NCBI GenBank assembly: GCA_002838945.1
Contig: PGXB01000002.1
Coordinates: 151,474-215,473 of the forward strand
DNA: 64,000 nucleotides
Direction of reading: 5' to 3'
From: a candidate division Zixibacteria bacterium HGW-Zixibacteria-1
GTDB lineage: Bacteria; Zixibacteria; MSB-5A5; GN15; PGXB01
Position numbers and translations under genes: made by a program. Of the stretch, positions 24,873-34,624 are shown in pieces. Numbering within the stretch: the stretch's first letter is position 1; every line of letters starts with the position of its first letter. A model generated the notes under the pieces. It was not told the origin of the DNA. It worked only from the letters and a program-made list of their open reading frames with translations, and made no database searches.

Positions 24873-25745
24873 CTACTTCTTAATAACCGCTTTCATGACC
24901 GGCGCCCGGTTGTTCATATCAGCGAAACCAATCTCCCAGGTTGCCTTTTTGCCTTCGGTCAAAGATGCATTAGTCTCGGAGATTGCCCCCGGAAATGTAA
25001 CCGTGAACCGCATTTTGTAGCTCATCATCGACTCGGCCATTCCCGAAAACTGATCCATATAGGCTCCCATTGAGTCATCCGGCATCATCGACATCGCCGA
25101 ATCATAAAATATATCGCCGGTCTCGCCAAATACCATGTCGCTGTCGTCATATATCATCTCGGAGTCAATCGTATTCTCATCCATCCATGCCGAGTAATCG
25201 CCGTCATACATGGCGCTCTCATCCTTATTGGCCGCCGCCACCTCATCGAGCCACCGCGTATAGACCCATGTCCCGTCATCCTGCCTGGAATAAATCGGCG
25301 GCACGGCCGGCTCATCTTCGTCAACAGGCATGTCATCTTCACCAATCGCCAACTCTTCCTCCGGATAAAGAGCCTGATTCAATTCATATATTTTATTGAC
25401 ATCACCCAGGGTGAATTCCATATCCCACGCCGTAGTATCCTCCGTCTCAAGCATATTGAAGCCGGTCAGCTTGATACCGCACCGACAGTTTTCGAGATTT
25501 TTCTCGATAGCGGCCCGGTCGAATATGGTCTTAACAGAGTAAATCTCGCCCTCTTCTTTGGGAGCTTCCGCCTCGACTGCCGCAAACATCGCCTGCATCT
25601 CGCGGATATAATCGGTACTCATTACGAAATGCATTTTAAGAACGCCCGACCCGTCTTTGTTTATAATAAGATTCTCTTCTTATTGGTAGCAACCGGCGAT
25701 AAAAATAATCACCGCGGCGAACAACACGACAATTATACCTTTCAT
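24873..25745 (-). pseudogene. Lipoprotein gene interrupted by an in-frame TAA at codon 22
   Basis: From the ATG at 25745, preceded by GGAGG, the frame reads a signal peptide and lipobox ending IAGC (Cys19) then Tyr-Gln and a TAA stop (25682-25680). The same frame continues without further stops for 268 codons to 24873, first through 15 residues (opening EENLIINKDGSGVLKM) that look like the mature N-terminus of a lipoprotein. An internal Met (25634) begins the remaining 253 residues. The mature part is very acidic in the middle and ends in a strand-rich domain. A point nonsense mutation, a sequencing error or recoding could all explain it; readthrough of TAA is least likely. The intact downstream frame suggests the change is recent. 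Confidence 0.72.
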
Positions 25746-25877
25746 GGATCCTCCAAACGGCACACTCTAGCCATACCTATCAAATCATTAAAGTAAATTT
25801 GTAAATAGAACCGCTAAAAACAACTTCAAGCATAACATACTCAACATTGGCTGTCAAGATTAATCATACAGCCGACA

Positions 25878-26561
25878 CTACACCTCACCCGCTTGCTTTT
25901 TTCGCCTTCCCGCCAGCCAGCCGATCACGACCGGGAGCCAGCAGAGATTGGCCGCGATTGTTTCGAGTGCGGTGTATTTCTGATTGGTCGGACTGAAACC
26001 AAGCAAACGCGCCATCAACAGGCCGACCGGAACAATCAAAATAACCGCCAGGCTGGTCAACATAACCGGGTGACGGAAATAGACTTTGAAAGCATTTCCC
26101 CAGCTTCCTTCTTTTTTTCGAAGATATATCGAGCCGGAAATGTTGGCCCCGATCTGGTCCGACATGGCATAGAAAAACGGAATATAAAATCCCTCGATCG
26201 CATAAACATCGACCCCCGCCAAACGCGAACCCCAGTCAACCACCCATGGCAGCATCATGCCGACAAGCTTCCCCCAACCGTACGCTTCGGCCATCGAGCC
26301 GGCCGCTTTCGAGAGTCTTTTGCGAATCGAGTAAATCCCCTCGAAAATCGACTCCCCTTCGCCCGCCAGGGTGCGGACAATCCACTGCCCCACTGCGCTC
26401 AACTGCAAGCCGAAATAATCGAAAAGGACTCCGGCGATTATGGCGCTGATGAATCCGGGAAGAGTAAATTTGATAAGTTCACCAAATCCTTCCTCTTCGG
26501 ACTCTTCGCCTTCGCCCCTCTCTTTCATTTCTATCGCTGTTTTCTCATCATCTTCCATCAT
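25878..26561 (-). CDS. Integral membrane protein of unknown function
   Basis: The 227-residue product starts with an acidic cytosolic tail (to about residue 28), then hydrophobic helices at about 35-55, 100-118, 130-145, 165-185 and 200-218. It ends with a basic GRRKKQ tail. Charged amphipathic stretches lie between the first two helices. I see no motif of a named transporter or enzyme. It lies between the interrupted lipoprotein gene and the PilZ gene, in its own unit. Confidence 0.62.
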   Translation of the reverse strand: MMEDDEKTAIEMKERGEGEESEEEGFGELIKFTLPGFISAIIAGVLFDYFGLQLSAVGQWIVRTLAGEGESIFEGIYSIRKRLSKAAGSMAEAYGWGKLVGMMLPWVVDWGSRLAGVDVYAIEGFYIPFFYAMSDQIGANISGSIYLRKKEGSWGNAFKVYFRHPVMLTSLAVILIVPVGLLMARLLGFSPTNQKYTALETIAANLCWLPVVIGWLAGRRKKQAGEV

Positions 26562-26696
26562 ATCACTGACCTGATCCTTATTTATATATTCTCTATACGC
26601 AACCGGCCGCCGGGACTACAAACGATAAGTAATCCTAATAAGACAATATTGATCTCTTTTGTAAAGAGCAAAATTTATCTGCCGATTAAAATATAT

Positions 26697-26718
26697 GGAA
26701 TAATAATTCTATTATTCC
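26697..26718. repeat. Perfect 9-bp inverted repeat upstream of the PilZ gene
   Basis: GGAATAATA and TATTATTCC are separated by the four bases ATTC, 74 bases before the PilZ start. There is no T tract, so it may be an operator site or RNA hairpin. A short GCCC/GGGC pairing follows at once. Confidence 0.45.
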
Positions 26719-26791
26719 GGCCCTTTTGGGCTTCGGCAGTTGAATCAAAGTAGTTTTCAAACCTTTATTTGTGAGGTTTAAGGAGTCGGAC

Positions 26792-27163
26792 ATGAATGAA
26801 AGACGCCATCAGGACAGAATCCGCCCCGGCATCAAAATCAATGTCTATAGCCGCGACACTAACGAGCTTTTCGGTTACCTGGCCGATATTTCCGCGCAGG
26901 GCATGATGCTGATCGGGGAGAAATTAATCATGAGAGACGGCAGCTATCAGCTTCGCCTGCAACTCCCCGTCGAAATCGAGGGTGAGCGCGAGATCTCTCT
27001 TGACGCCGAGAGTATGTGGTGCAAAAGCGACCCGGAATCGTACTATAATAAAGCCGGATTCAAGCTGCGCAATGTATCACCGAAAGATCAAAAAATAATC
27101 GAGGCACTGGTCAGAACCCGGGAATTCCAGAATATGACCAATTACGTGCCCTCCTCGACCTGA
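26792..27163 (+). CDS. PilZ domain protein (c-di-GMP receptor)
   Basis: The 123-residue product is one PilZ domain. Both c-di-GMP-binding motifs are intact: an RxxxR element in RHQDR near the N-terminus and DISAQG (the D/NxSxxG motif) near residue 35. Beta strands and a closing helix follow. I start at the ATG at 26792, since AAGGAG precedes it by 6 bases; a GTG at 26771 is the alternative. PilZ proteins bind c-di-GMP and control motility or secretion. It stands alone here, but the type IV pilus operon in this window makes pilus control a reasonable guess. Confidence 0.87.
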   Translation: MNERRHQDRIRPGIKINVYSRDTNELFGYLADISAQGMMLIGEKLIMRDGSYQLRLQLPVEIEGEREISLDAESMWCKSDPESYYNKAGFKLRNVSPKDQKIIEALVRTREFQNMTNYVPSST

Positions 27164-27266
27164 AATACATTTTCGGCCGATTATGGTGCACGGTATTTAA
27201 AGGGGGGATCTCTTGATCTCTAATGTCTATATTATTTCGACATGATAATATGCTGTCATGCCGGTT

Positions 27267-27650
27267 TCAACTGAGAACGTGCGCCTTCCAATGTTCATCT
27301 ATCCAGATTTTTACTACCGTCAATCCCAGTCCCCAGCTTTTTATCAACTGAACCGATTGATCCAGTTCCTTCAAATGCTGCTTTTCCTCGACCGGATTGG
27401 CGGCACAGTCAAAATGCGCCACGACGCCGACCGTTTTCGAGCCATGCTTCTCCACCGATATTCCCAGCCGATATTTGATTGAATCAATCTGGCTCTGATT
27501 GGCATTATCCGAAAGGACTTTTGATGGCCCCGGCTCGGTAATCATATCGACATAATCGACCGCGTAATATTTTTTCATGACCTCGATAACCGGCATCTGT
27601 GTCCGGCCATCCATACAATTAATAACAGCCGCAAATCTTACACCTGCCAT
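27267..27650 (-). CDS. Beta-carbonic-anhydrase-like protein
   Basis: A short 127-residue protein with the zinc-site pattern of beta-carbonic anhydrases: CMDGR (C12, D14, R16) and HFDC (H79, C82). Known beta-enzymes usually read CxDSR and are about 200 residues, so this belongs to a smaller, divergent group. Zinc binding is likely, carbonic anhydrase activity is unproved. The ATG at 27650 follows hslU by 9 bases with AAGGGG in front, so it is likely the last gene of the hslVU transcription unit. Confidence 0.75.
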   Translation of the reverse strand: MAGVRFAAVINCMDGRTQMPVIEVMKKYYAVDYVDMITEPGPSKVLSDNANQSQIDSIKYRLGISVEKHGSKTVGVVAHFDCAANPVEEKQHLKELDQSVQLIKSWGLGLTVVKIWIDEHWKAHVLS

Positions 27651-27659
27651 AAATGCCCC

Positions 27660-29024
27660 TTATAAAATATATCTGCTCAGATCCTCGCTTTCGAGAATTT
27701 CCGAAAGCATCTTATCGACAATCGCCGCCGTGATTCGAATATTTTTCCTCTTATTGGGGGCCTCGAACATGATGTCCTCGAGCAGCGTCGTCATGATTGT
27801 ATGCAGCCTGCGCGCCCCGATATTTTCGGTCGAAGTATTAACCTGCTCGGCTATCTCGGCAATGCGTTTCAGCGCCCCCTTGTCGAATGATAGATTCACC
27901 CCCTCTGAAGCCATCAGCGCAATGTACTGCTTGATAAGAGCATTCTTCGGCTCCGCCAAGATACGCACGAAATCATCGGCGGTCAGCGAATCAAGCTCGA
28001 CCCGGATGGGAAAACGCCCCTGAAGTTCCGGGATCAGGTCGGACGGCCGAGATGAATGAAAGGCCCCGGCCGAGATAAACAAAATGTGATCGGTTACGAC
28101 CATGCCGTATTTCGTCATTACCGCCGAACCTTCGATAATCGGAAGGATATCGCGCTGGACACCTTCGCGGGAAACATCCGGTCCGGTCTTGGATTTCTCA
28201 CCGACAATCTTGTCGATCTCGTCGATAAAAATGATGCCGGACTGCTGGGTCCGATCCAGGGCCACCGTGATTACATCATCCATATTGATCAACTTGGAAA
28301 GCTCTTCCGAATAAATAAACTTGCGTGCCTCCGACACCGTCATCTTCCGACGTTTGGTCTTCTTGGGCATCAGGCCGGAAAACATCTCCTGAAAGTTGAT
28401 ACCAAGTTCTTCCATGCCCATCGGCGAGAATATTTCCACCACCGGATACCGGTCCTGCGGCGTATCCATCTCGATCGTGCGGTCATCGAGCTTGCCGGTC
28501 AATAGTTTTTCCCGCATCTTCTGGCGGCTGTTTTTATCCGGCTTTTCCACTTCAACCGTTATTTCACTGCCGGCCGGGCCGATTGTCTTGGTGGTCGGAG
28601 GCGGCGGCAAAAGATAATCCAGCAGCTTTTCAATAGTGCTTTCTTTGGCCTTCTCGGAAATTTTTTCGGCGGTATCCTGTTTAATCATATTAACCGCCAG
28701 ATCAACCAGATCACGCACCATCGATTCGACATCGCGCCCAACGTATCCGACTTCGGTGAACTTCGATGCTTCAACCTTCAGGAACGGGGCGCCGGTCATT
28801 TCGGCCAGTCGGCGGGCAATCTCGGTTTTCCCGACTCCGGTCGGCCCGATCATCAAAATGTTGTTGGGCAGAATTTCCCTTCTGATTTCTTCAGGAGCTT
28901 CCTGTCTCCGCCAGCGATTACGCAGGGCAATGGCAACCGCCTTTTTTGCCCTTTCCTGTCCGATAATATATTTGTCGAGATGCTCGACAATCTCTCTGGG
29001 AGTTTTGGTTTCTTTATTGATCAT
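27660..29024 (-). CDS. hslU: ATP-dependent protease ATPase subunit HslU
   Basis: HslU unfolds substrates and feeds them to the HslV peptidase. The 454 residues hold the N-terminal [15 protein letters not shown] opening, Walker [10 protein letters not shown], an I-domain (about 110-240), the Walker B region [11 protein letters not shown], a sensor 1 region, and a C-terminal domain ending in SRYIL that inserts into HslV. I chose the ATG at 29024, which overlaps the hslV stop in an ATGA arrangement. A longer frame from 29066 would add 14 residues. hslV lies immediately upstream. Confidence 0.97.
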   Translation of the reverse strand: MINKETKTPREIVEHLDKYIIGQERAKKAVAIALRNRWRRQEAPEEIRREILPNNILMIGPTGVGKTEIARRLAEMTGAPFLKVEASKFTEVGYVGRDVESMVRDLVDLAVNMIKQDTAEKISEKAKESTIEKLLDYLLPPPPTTKTIGPAGSEITVEVEKPDKNSRQKMREKLLTGKLDDRTIEMDTPQDRYPVVEIFSPMGMEELGINFQEMFSGLMPKKTKRRKMTVSEARKFIYSEELSKLINMDDVITVALDRTQQSGIIFIDEIDKIVGEKSKTGPDVSREGVQRDILPIIEGSAVMTKYGMVVTDHILFISAGAFHSSRPSDLIPELQGRFPIRVELDSLTADDFVRILAEPKNALIKQYIALMASEGVNLSFDKGALKRIAEIAEQVNTSTENIGARRLHTIMTTLLEDIMFEAPNKRKNIRITAAIVDKMLSEILESEDLSRYIL

Positions 29025-29557
29025 TTTATCGATTCCACCGTTATATTGCTGTTGGTATAAATGCAAATATCTGCTGCAATCATCAGCGCTTTCCGAACTA
29101 TCTCTTCGGCGTTCATCTTCGAATTGACCGACACCAGCGATCTCGCCGCCGCCAGCGCATAAGGACCTCCCGAGCCGATGGCAAGAATGCCGTCATCCGG
29201 CTCAACCACTTCGCCGGTGCCGGAAATAAGCAGCGAATTTTTTTTATCGGCGACCGCCAATAGGGCCTCAAGCTTCTGCAGATACTTATCGGTCCGCCAG
29301 TCTTTGGCCAGCTCGACCGCCGCCCGGGGAAGATTCCCGGAAAATTCATCAATCTTGCTCTCGAATCTTTCGAAAAGGGCCAGGGCATCGGCCGCCGCCC
29401 CGGCAAAACCGGTCAGAATGGTGTCATTATATATTTTCCGAATTTTTACCGCCTTGGCTTTCATTATGGTGTCATCAAATGTCACTTGACCGTCGCCTCC
29501 AATGGCAACCGATCCCTTGTATCGCAAACATAATATTGTCGTTGATCTGACCTTCAT
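29021..29557 (-). CDS. hslV: ATP-dependent protease peptidase subunit HslV
   Basis: HslV is the proteasome-like threonine peptidase of the HslUV complex. Residue T6 of TTILCLR is the mature N-terminal nucleophile after removal of MKVRS, and the family motifs [18 protein letters not shown], and [14 protein letters not shown] follow. The 178-residue length is normal. The frame ends inside the start codon of hslU (four-base overlap). It lies 15 bases downstream of xerC, a gene order shared with other bacteria. Confidence 0.96.
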   Translation of the reverse strand: MKVRSTTILCLRYKGSVAIGGDGQVTFDDTIMKAKAVKIRKIYNDTILTGFAGAAADALALFERFESKIDEFSGNLPRAAVELAKDWRTDKYLQKLEALLAVADKKNSLLISGTGEVVEPDDGILAIGSGGPYALAAARSLVSVNSKMNAEEIVRKALMIAADICIYTNSNITVESIK

Positions 29558-29572
29558 GACCTGTCCCCTCTA

Positions 29573-30463
29573 TTATGCCCTGGGATGGGCTTTTTTGTAA
29601 ATCACTTTCAGTTGTTCCGTGGTCAAATGCGTGTATTTCTGGGTTGTCGCCAGGGAACTGTGACCAAGAATTTCTTTTATGGCCAGTATGTCCGCGCCGT
29701 TTTCAAGCATATGGGTGGCAAAACTGTGCCGCAGCATATGGGGTGTCACCCGTTTGCCGAGTCGCGAACAGTACTTTTTGACAATTCTGTCGATAGAGCG
29801 CATCGTCAGAGGTTCTCCCCGGTAATTGAGAAACAGGTAACCTTTATGGGCGCTCTTGCCGGTAACAAAACTATTACGAAGATTAGTATAAAATTTCAAA
29901 TCATCGGAAATAACATCACCCAGCGGCACAAACCGCTGTTTGTTGCCTTTTCCAATAACGTTGATAAGATGTTTCTTTAAATCTATATCATGCAACCTCA
30001 ACATGGCCAGTTCGGCCCTGCGCATGCCGGAAAGGTAGAAAATCGAAACCATTATATAATCGCGCCAGGCCAGATAGTTGTCCTTTTCGATCAACTCCGC
30101 CAGTTCCGCCGCCTCTTTCTGCGACAGGAAATCCGGGACCTTCTCGGTATATTTAAGTTTGCTCAATTTACAGATATACTGCGTTTCCTTTTTCTCCTGA
30201 AGCAAATAACGCTGGAAACCGGAAAGAGCCGAAATAAAACCGGCCAGAGTGCGAACCGAAATCGACTTTTGTCTTCTGCCGGCCAGGTATTTTCTCAGCA
30301 GGATGGAATTTATATTCGGATCGGGCGAAGTCGATTTATACTCGTTTTCCAGGAACTCCACCCACGGCATCAGATTGTTCCGGTAGGTCCGGATCGTTCC
30401 GGCCGACAGTCCCCGCTTCTCAACCAAATGCTTGAAATAGTTGTGCAGCATCTTTTTTAGCAT
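29573..30463 (-). CDS. xerC: Tyrosine recombinase XerC/XerD
   Basis: A 296-residue site-specific recombinase with an N-terminal SAM-like domain (1-95) and catalytic domain. Catalytic residues are present: R148 (SGMRRAEL), K172 (GKGNKQR), H242 and R245 (HMLRHSFATHML), H268 (GHSSLATTQ) and Y277. Such proteins resolve chromosome dimers at dif, working as a XerC/XerD pair. The position next to hslVU and after topA matches the xerC (codV) locus of Bacillus and other phyla, which supports xerC over xerD or an integrase. No attachment site or cargo is visible. The first ATG is used for the start; an inner Met four codons on is also possible. Confidence 0.88.
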   Translation of the reverse strand: MLKKMLHNYFKHLVEKRGLSAGTIRTYRNNLMPWVEFLENEYKSTSPDPNINSILLRKYLAGRRQKSISVRTLAGFISALSGFQRYLLQEKKETQYICKLSKLKYTEKVPDFLSQKEAAELAELIEKDNYLAWRDYIMVSIFYLSGMRRAELAMLRLHDIDLKKHLINVIGKGNKQRFVPLGDVISDDLKFYTNLRNSFVTGKSAHKGYLFLNYRGEPLTMRSIDRIVKKYCSRLGKRVTPHMLRHSFATHMLENGADILAIKEILGHSSLATTQKYTHLTTEQLKVIYKKAHPRA

Positions 30464-30531
30464 GCCGCATAATAGGCTAAAATATGGAAGAGGTCAATTA
30501 AAATTGGATACGCGATGGCCGCCGGTTTGTC

Positions 30532-32778
30532 TTACTGCTGATTATCCTGATAGATCTTGTGTTTGCAGTCAGGGCAGGACAGATACGCCCCCCGCTTCTG
30601 GGAGACTTTCTCCAGCATATAGGGGCTGCGGCACTCCGGACAGGGCGTGGTGGCCGGTTTATACCAGGCGACAAAATCGCATTTGGGGTAATTGCTGCAG
30701 CCAAAAAACGATTTGCCTTTTTTGGAACGCTTTTCGACGATATTGCCGCCGCAGCCGTCTTTGGGACATTTAACTCCGGTCGAAAGCGGTTTGGTACTTT
30801 TGCATTTGGGATAGGCTGAGCAGGCCAGAAATTTACCAAAACGACCGCTTTTTACTACCATTGGTGAACCGCATTTTTCGCATTTTTCATCGGTTTCCAC
30901 AACTTCTTCGGCCCCATTGAGAGGCTTGGTCGTTTTGCATTCCGGATATGCGGTGCAGGCCAGGAAACGTCCATTGCGGCCCCACTTTATAACCATCGGA
31001 GAGCCGCAGTTTTCGCAAACATCCTCGGTCGCTTCGGTCAATGACTCCTTTATCTCTTTTTGCATGGACGAAAGCTTACTGAGACGTTCGTCGAACGGTC
31101 CATAAAACTCTTTTATAACATCGACCCAATCGGCCTTTCCGGTCTCGATCTGATCCAGATCGTCCTCCATATGAGCCGTAAATTGGACGCTGAAAATGGT
31201 CGGGAATGATTCGACCAGAATCTTGTTGACCGTCTGCCCAAGCTCGGTGGCAAAAAGACGCCGTTCTTTGGCTTCCACATATTTTCTGTCCAGAAGCGTC
31301 GAAATGATGGTCGCATAAGTTGACGGCCGCCCGATCCCCTCCGATTCCAGCATTTTAACCAATGATGCCTGCGTATAACGCGCCGGAGGTTTGGTAAAAT
31401 GCTGCGATGGGAACAGTTCCACCAGCTTAAGCTTGTCGCCTTCCTTTATATCCGGGATGAAATCAACCAGACCATTTTCGCCGTTCCCGCTTCCGTTCCC
31501 ATTGCCGTTCTCTTTGGCTTCCTGATACACTTTGAGAAATCCATCGAATTTCAATGCCTGCGCCGCCGCATGGAAAATATATTTCCCGGCGTTAATATCG
31601 ACGGTCGTGGTATCATAAACGGCCGGGTTCATCTGGCAGGCCACAAAACGATTCCAGATCAGTGTGTAAAGCTTCAACTGATCTTTCGTGAGATATTTTT
31701 TTAATTTCTCCGGAGGAAGCTCCAGGTATGTCGGTCGGATCGCCTCATGCGCATCCTGGCTGCCCTTCTTCGAGGCATACCTGACCGCTTTGGCCGGAAG
31801 ATATTCTCCGCCGTAGTTCTGATCAATATGCTCCCTGACTGCGGCCAGCGCCGATTCGGCTATTCTGGTCGAGTCGGTTCTCATATAAGTGATCAATCCG
31901 GTGGCGCCTTCATCCCCAAGTTCAACCCCTTCATACAATTGCTGGGCGATCATCATCGTTTTCTTGGGCGTGAAATAAAAATACCGGGCCGCTTCCTGTT
32001 GAAGCGTACTGGTGATAAACGGCGGCGACGGTTTCCTTTTTCGTTCCGATTTCTTGATCGAGTCAACGACAAAAGTCTGTTTGCGGACATCCGCGGTAAT
32101 TTTATCGGCGCTGTCGCCGTTTTCGATTTTTGGCTTTTCGCCGTCAATTTTTGTCAGTTTGGCCCGGAAATGGGCATTCTTCTTATCAGCCAGATCGGCT
32201 TCCAGTTCCCAATATTCTTCGATAACAAAATCGGAGATTTCTTTTTCGCGCTCACATACTATTCTGAGAGCAACCGATTGAACGCGGCCGGCCGAAAGAC
32301 CATAAGTAATTGTCTTCCAGAGAAATGGAGAGACTTTATAACCCACCAGTCGATCCAGAACCCGTCTGGCCTGCTGGGCATTGACCAGGTTTTCATCGAT
32401 ATCCCGCGTGTTCTGTAAGGCATCCAGAACGGCGTTTTTGGTAATTTCGTTAAACGTTACGCGAACAATTTTATCGCTTGTCTTCAATTCGCGAGCCACA
32501 TGCCAGGCAATAGCTTCGCCCTCCCGATCAGGGTCGGGCGCAAGGTAAATCATCTGTGACTTCTTGGCCGAATCCTTGAGCTGCTTAATTACTTTTGTCT
32601 TGCCCTTGATGGTTTCATAATGAACGCTGAAACCATTGTCGGTATCAACTCCGAGCTTGGACTTTGGAAGATCCTTTATATGACCGATAGTGGCCAGAAT
32701 CTCAAAATCCCTGCCCAAAAATTTTTTAAGCGTCTTGGATTTGGCCGGCGACTCGACGATTAGAAGATTTTTTGCCAT
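30532..32778 (-). CDS. topA: DNA topoisomerase I
   Basis: TopA relaxes negative supercoils. The 748 residues show the Toprim domain (about 1-125, with PDPDREGEAIAW), catalytic Tyr at Y298 (ITYMRTDSTR), the gyre of domains II-III to about 580, and four C-terminal zinc-finger-like modules with paired Cys. The fingers begin CENCGSP, CEKCGSP, CPKDGCG and CPECRSP. The start is the ATG at 32778, seven bases after rpoZ. xerC, hslV and hslU follow, an order known in Firmicutes, although trmFO is not present here. Confidence 0.97.
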   Translation of the reverse strand: MAKNLLIVESPAKSKTLKKFLGRDFEILATIGHIKDLPKSKLGVDTDNGFSVHYETIKGKTKVIKQLKDSAKKSQMIYLAPDPDREGEAIAWHVARELKTSDKIVRVTFNEITKNAVLDALQNTRDIDENLVNAQQARRVLDRLVGYKVSPFLWKTITYGLSAGRVQSVALRIVCEREKEISDFVIEEYWELEADLADKKNAHFRAKLTKIDGEKPKIENGDSADKITADVRKQTFVVDSIKKSERKRKPSPPFITSTLQQEAARYFYFTPKKTMMIAQQLYEGVELGDEGATGLITYMRTDSTRIAESALAAVREHIDQNYGGEYLPAKAVRYASKKGSQDAHEAIRPTYLELPPEKLKKYLTKDQLKLYTLIWNRFVACQMNPAVYDTTTVDINAGKYIFHAAAQALKFDGFLKVYQEAKENGNGNGSGNGENGLVDFIPDIKEGDKLKLVELFPSQHFTKPPARYTQASLVKMLESEGIGRPSTYATIISTLLDRKYVEAKERRLFATELGQTVNKILVESFPTIFSVQFTAHMEDDLDQIETGKADWVDVIKEFYGPFDERLSKLSSMQKEIKESLTEATEDVCENCGSPMVIKWGRNGRFLACTAYPECKTTKPLNGAEEVVETDEKCEKCGSPMVVKSGRFGKFLACSAYPKCKSTKPLSTGVKCPKDGCGGNIVEKRSKKGKSFFGCSNYPKCDFVAWYKPATTPCPECRSPYMLEKVSQKRGAYLSCPDCKHKIYQDNQQ

Positions 32779-32785
32779 GAATTAA

Positions 32786-33025
32786 TTATTCCTCGATTAT
32801 CGGCGGGATGGCTACTTTTTTATATTTGATTCTGCCCGCGGCAAGATCCTGTATGGCAATGGTTGTCACCTTGCGGCCGTCGATCGTAATATCTTCTTCG
32901 GCCATCCGCTCCAACTGGGCCAGCCTCATGGAATTTATCTGGCGCGCGCGTTGCGCCGCAATCAGAACCGCCTCATACCGATTCCTTGTCAATTTGTCGA
33001 TATCCTCAAAGGTAAACTTGGGCAT
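32786..33025 (-). CDS. rpoZ: RNA polymerase omega subunit
   Basis: Omega assists assembly of RNA polymerase through the beta-prime subunit. The 79-residue protein has the family pattern FEDIDKLTRNRYEAVLIAAQRARQI, then EDITIDGRKVTTIAIQDLAAGRIKYKK. The ATG at 33025 has a strong GGAGGAG site. The position between gmk (23 bases upstream) and topA, on the same strand, is conserved in many bacteria; coaBC, which often follows, is absent. Confidence 0.9.
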   Translation of the reverse strand: MPKFTFEDIDKLTRNRYEAVLIAAQRARQINSMRLAQLERMAEEDITIDGRKVTTIAIQDLAAGRIKYKKVAIPPIIEE

Positions 33026-33048
33026 AACTCCTCCTATGATTTAATGCG

Positions 33049-33666
33049 TTAACCGACGATACGGTTAATTTGTTCCAAATCAAGATTGCTTTTTCGGCAG
33101 TGAAGCGACTTGATAATCATCTCCACCTCATTAACAGCCGTTTCAAGATTCCTGTTTATGACAGTATATTCAAACTGTTTAAATAGTTTCATTTCGCTCA
33201 ACGCCCGGCTCTGGCGTATCTTAAAGTGCTTATCGTCTTCGGTACCCCGCTTCTTTAGGCGCCGCTTGAGCTCGGCTCTTGCCGGCGGCAGGACAAAAAT
33301 AGTCGCCGCCTCACGGTAAATCTTCTTAAGCTTCTTGGCCCCTTTGACATCGACGTCCAGCAGCATGATCCCGCCGTTGAACAAAACCGACTCCATCGGC
33401 CGCCTGGGTGTGCCGTAAAGAAAACTGTGGACCTTACACCATTCCGCAAATTCTCCCCGATCCCGCATTTTCAAAAAATCGGCGTGCTCCGCAAACCAGT
33501 ATTCGCGTCCATTCTTTTCATTTGGCCGCTTTTTGCGCGTTGTCACCGATATCGAAAATTTCCAGCTTTTGTTTCGCCTGAGAAGCTCATTGCAGATAGA
33601 TGTCTTGCCGCCGCCTGACGGCGAGGAAATAATAATGATTTTCCCTTTTACCTTACGCTGAGCCAT
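33049..33666 (-). CDS. gmk: Guanylate kinase
   Basis: Converts GMP to GDP using ATP. The 205-residue enzyme has the P-loop SPSGGGKTS (about 14-22), SVTTRKKRPNE and GREYWFAEHADF (GMP-binding), and ILDVDVKGAKKL. Length and motif order fit the family. Upstream of the ATG at 33666 is a run of nine G in AAAGGGGGGGGGA. It lies between yicC and rpoZ, the usual bacterial order. Confidence 0.96.
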   Translation of the reverse strand: MAQRKVKGKIIIISSPSGGGKTSICNELLRRNKSWKFSISVTTRKKRPNEKNGREYWFAEHADFLKMRDRGEFAEWCKVHSFLYGTPRRPMESVLFNGGIMLLDVDVKGAKKLKKIYREAATIFVLPPARAELKRRLKKRGTEDDKHFKIRQSRALSEMKLFKQFEYTVINRNLETAVNEVEMIIKSLHCRKSNLDLEQINRIVG

Positions 33667-33677
33667 TCCCCCCCCCT

Positions 33678-34562
33678 TTATTCAATATTCTGGACCTGTT
33701 CCCGCATCTTTTCGATTTCTTCCTTTAATTCCACCACCAGATGCGAGATTTTGGCATCGCTGGCTTTGGCGCCGATCGTGTTGGCCTCGCGATTTAACTC
33801 CTGAAGCAGAAAGTTCAACCGTTTGCCCACTGCATCGGCCTTTCGGAGGGTGCTGCCAAACTGCTTGATATGACTGCCGAAACGGACACATTCCTCGGTT
33901 ATATCGCAGCGCTCGGCGATATATGCGACCTCTTCTTCGAGACGCGTGGGGTCGGTCGGAACCCCATTAAGCACGCCTTTTATCTTCTGCGTCAGCTTTT
34001 CCCGATGAATAGCCACATTATCCGGGCAGATTTTCTCGATCTGACCGATGCCGTCGGCGAGAAGACGCAATCTTTTCATCAGGTCCTTTTTGAGATTGTC
34101 ACCTTCCTGCTTTCGCATCGCCGCCAGATCGGCCAGGGCCCGATTGACCGCGGTCTTGATACAGGGCCAGATCTTGTCCTCGATATTCTCCGCCTTGTCC
34201 ACCTTGAATAGATCCGGAATAGACAGAAATTCTTTTAAGGTAATTTCGCCCGATAGGCTATACTTTTCTTTTAATGTTTTAAGCTGCTTGAAAACTTCGT
34301 CGGCGAGCGTGGTGTTGACGACCAGCTTGTCGATACCGATCCCGTGATCCTCATAATTTATCGACATGGTCACTTTGCCCCGGGATATTTTGGCCGCAAT
34401 CAACTCCTTGACCGCGGGCTCCAGAAACGACAATTGTTTGGGAAAACGAAATGAATACTCCAGATAACGGCTGTTGACGGACGAGAGCTCAACCGCCACA
34501 CCCAGATTTTTGGTCTTCAAATCCGCTTTTCCATATCCCGTCATTGAATTCATGTACACCAT
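33678..34562 (-). CDS. yicC: YicC-family endoribonuclease
   Basis: The 294-residue product opens with the signature MNSMTGYGKA, has an N-terminal YicC_N domain (about 1-155) and the C-terminal DUF1732 (about 208-294), ending with the usual coiled helix. YicC-type proteins are endoribonucleases that cut structured RNA. It precedes gmk by 11 bases, a very common arrangement. The upstream Met at 34562 is listed as the start; the Met four codons downstream matches the family better. Confidence 0.88.
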   Translation of the reverse strand: MVYMNSMTGYGKADLKTKNLGVAVELSSVNSRYLEYSFRFPKQLSFLEPAVKELIAAKISRGKVTMSINYEDHGIGIDKLVVNTTLADEVFKQLKTLKEKYSLSGEITLKEFLSIPDLFKVDKAENIEDKIWPCIKTAVNRALADLAAMRKQEGDNLKKDLMKRLRLLADGIGQIEKICPDNVAIHREKLTQKIKGVLNGVPTDPTRLEEEVAYIAERCDITEECVRFGSHIKQFGSTLRKADAVGKRLNFLLQELNREANTIGAKASDAKISHLVVELKEEIEKMREQVQNIE

Positions 34563-34624
34563 CCCGGCTTTATAAGTTAGCCTGTTAAAATATTAAGAAA
34601 AATCGTTTTGTCAACTCTAATGAC

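Noticed and set aside
29573-30463. XerC-like protein as the integrase of a mobile element
   Set aside because: It lies within a conserved housekeeping order with hslVU and topA, and no attachment repeat or cargo is seen.
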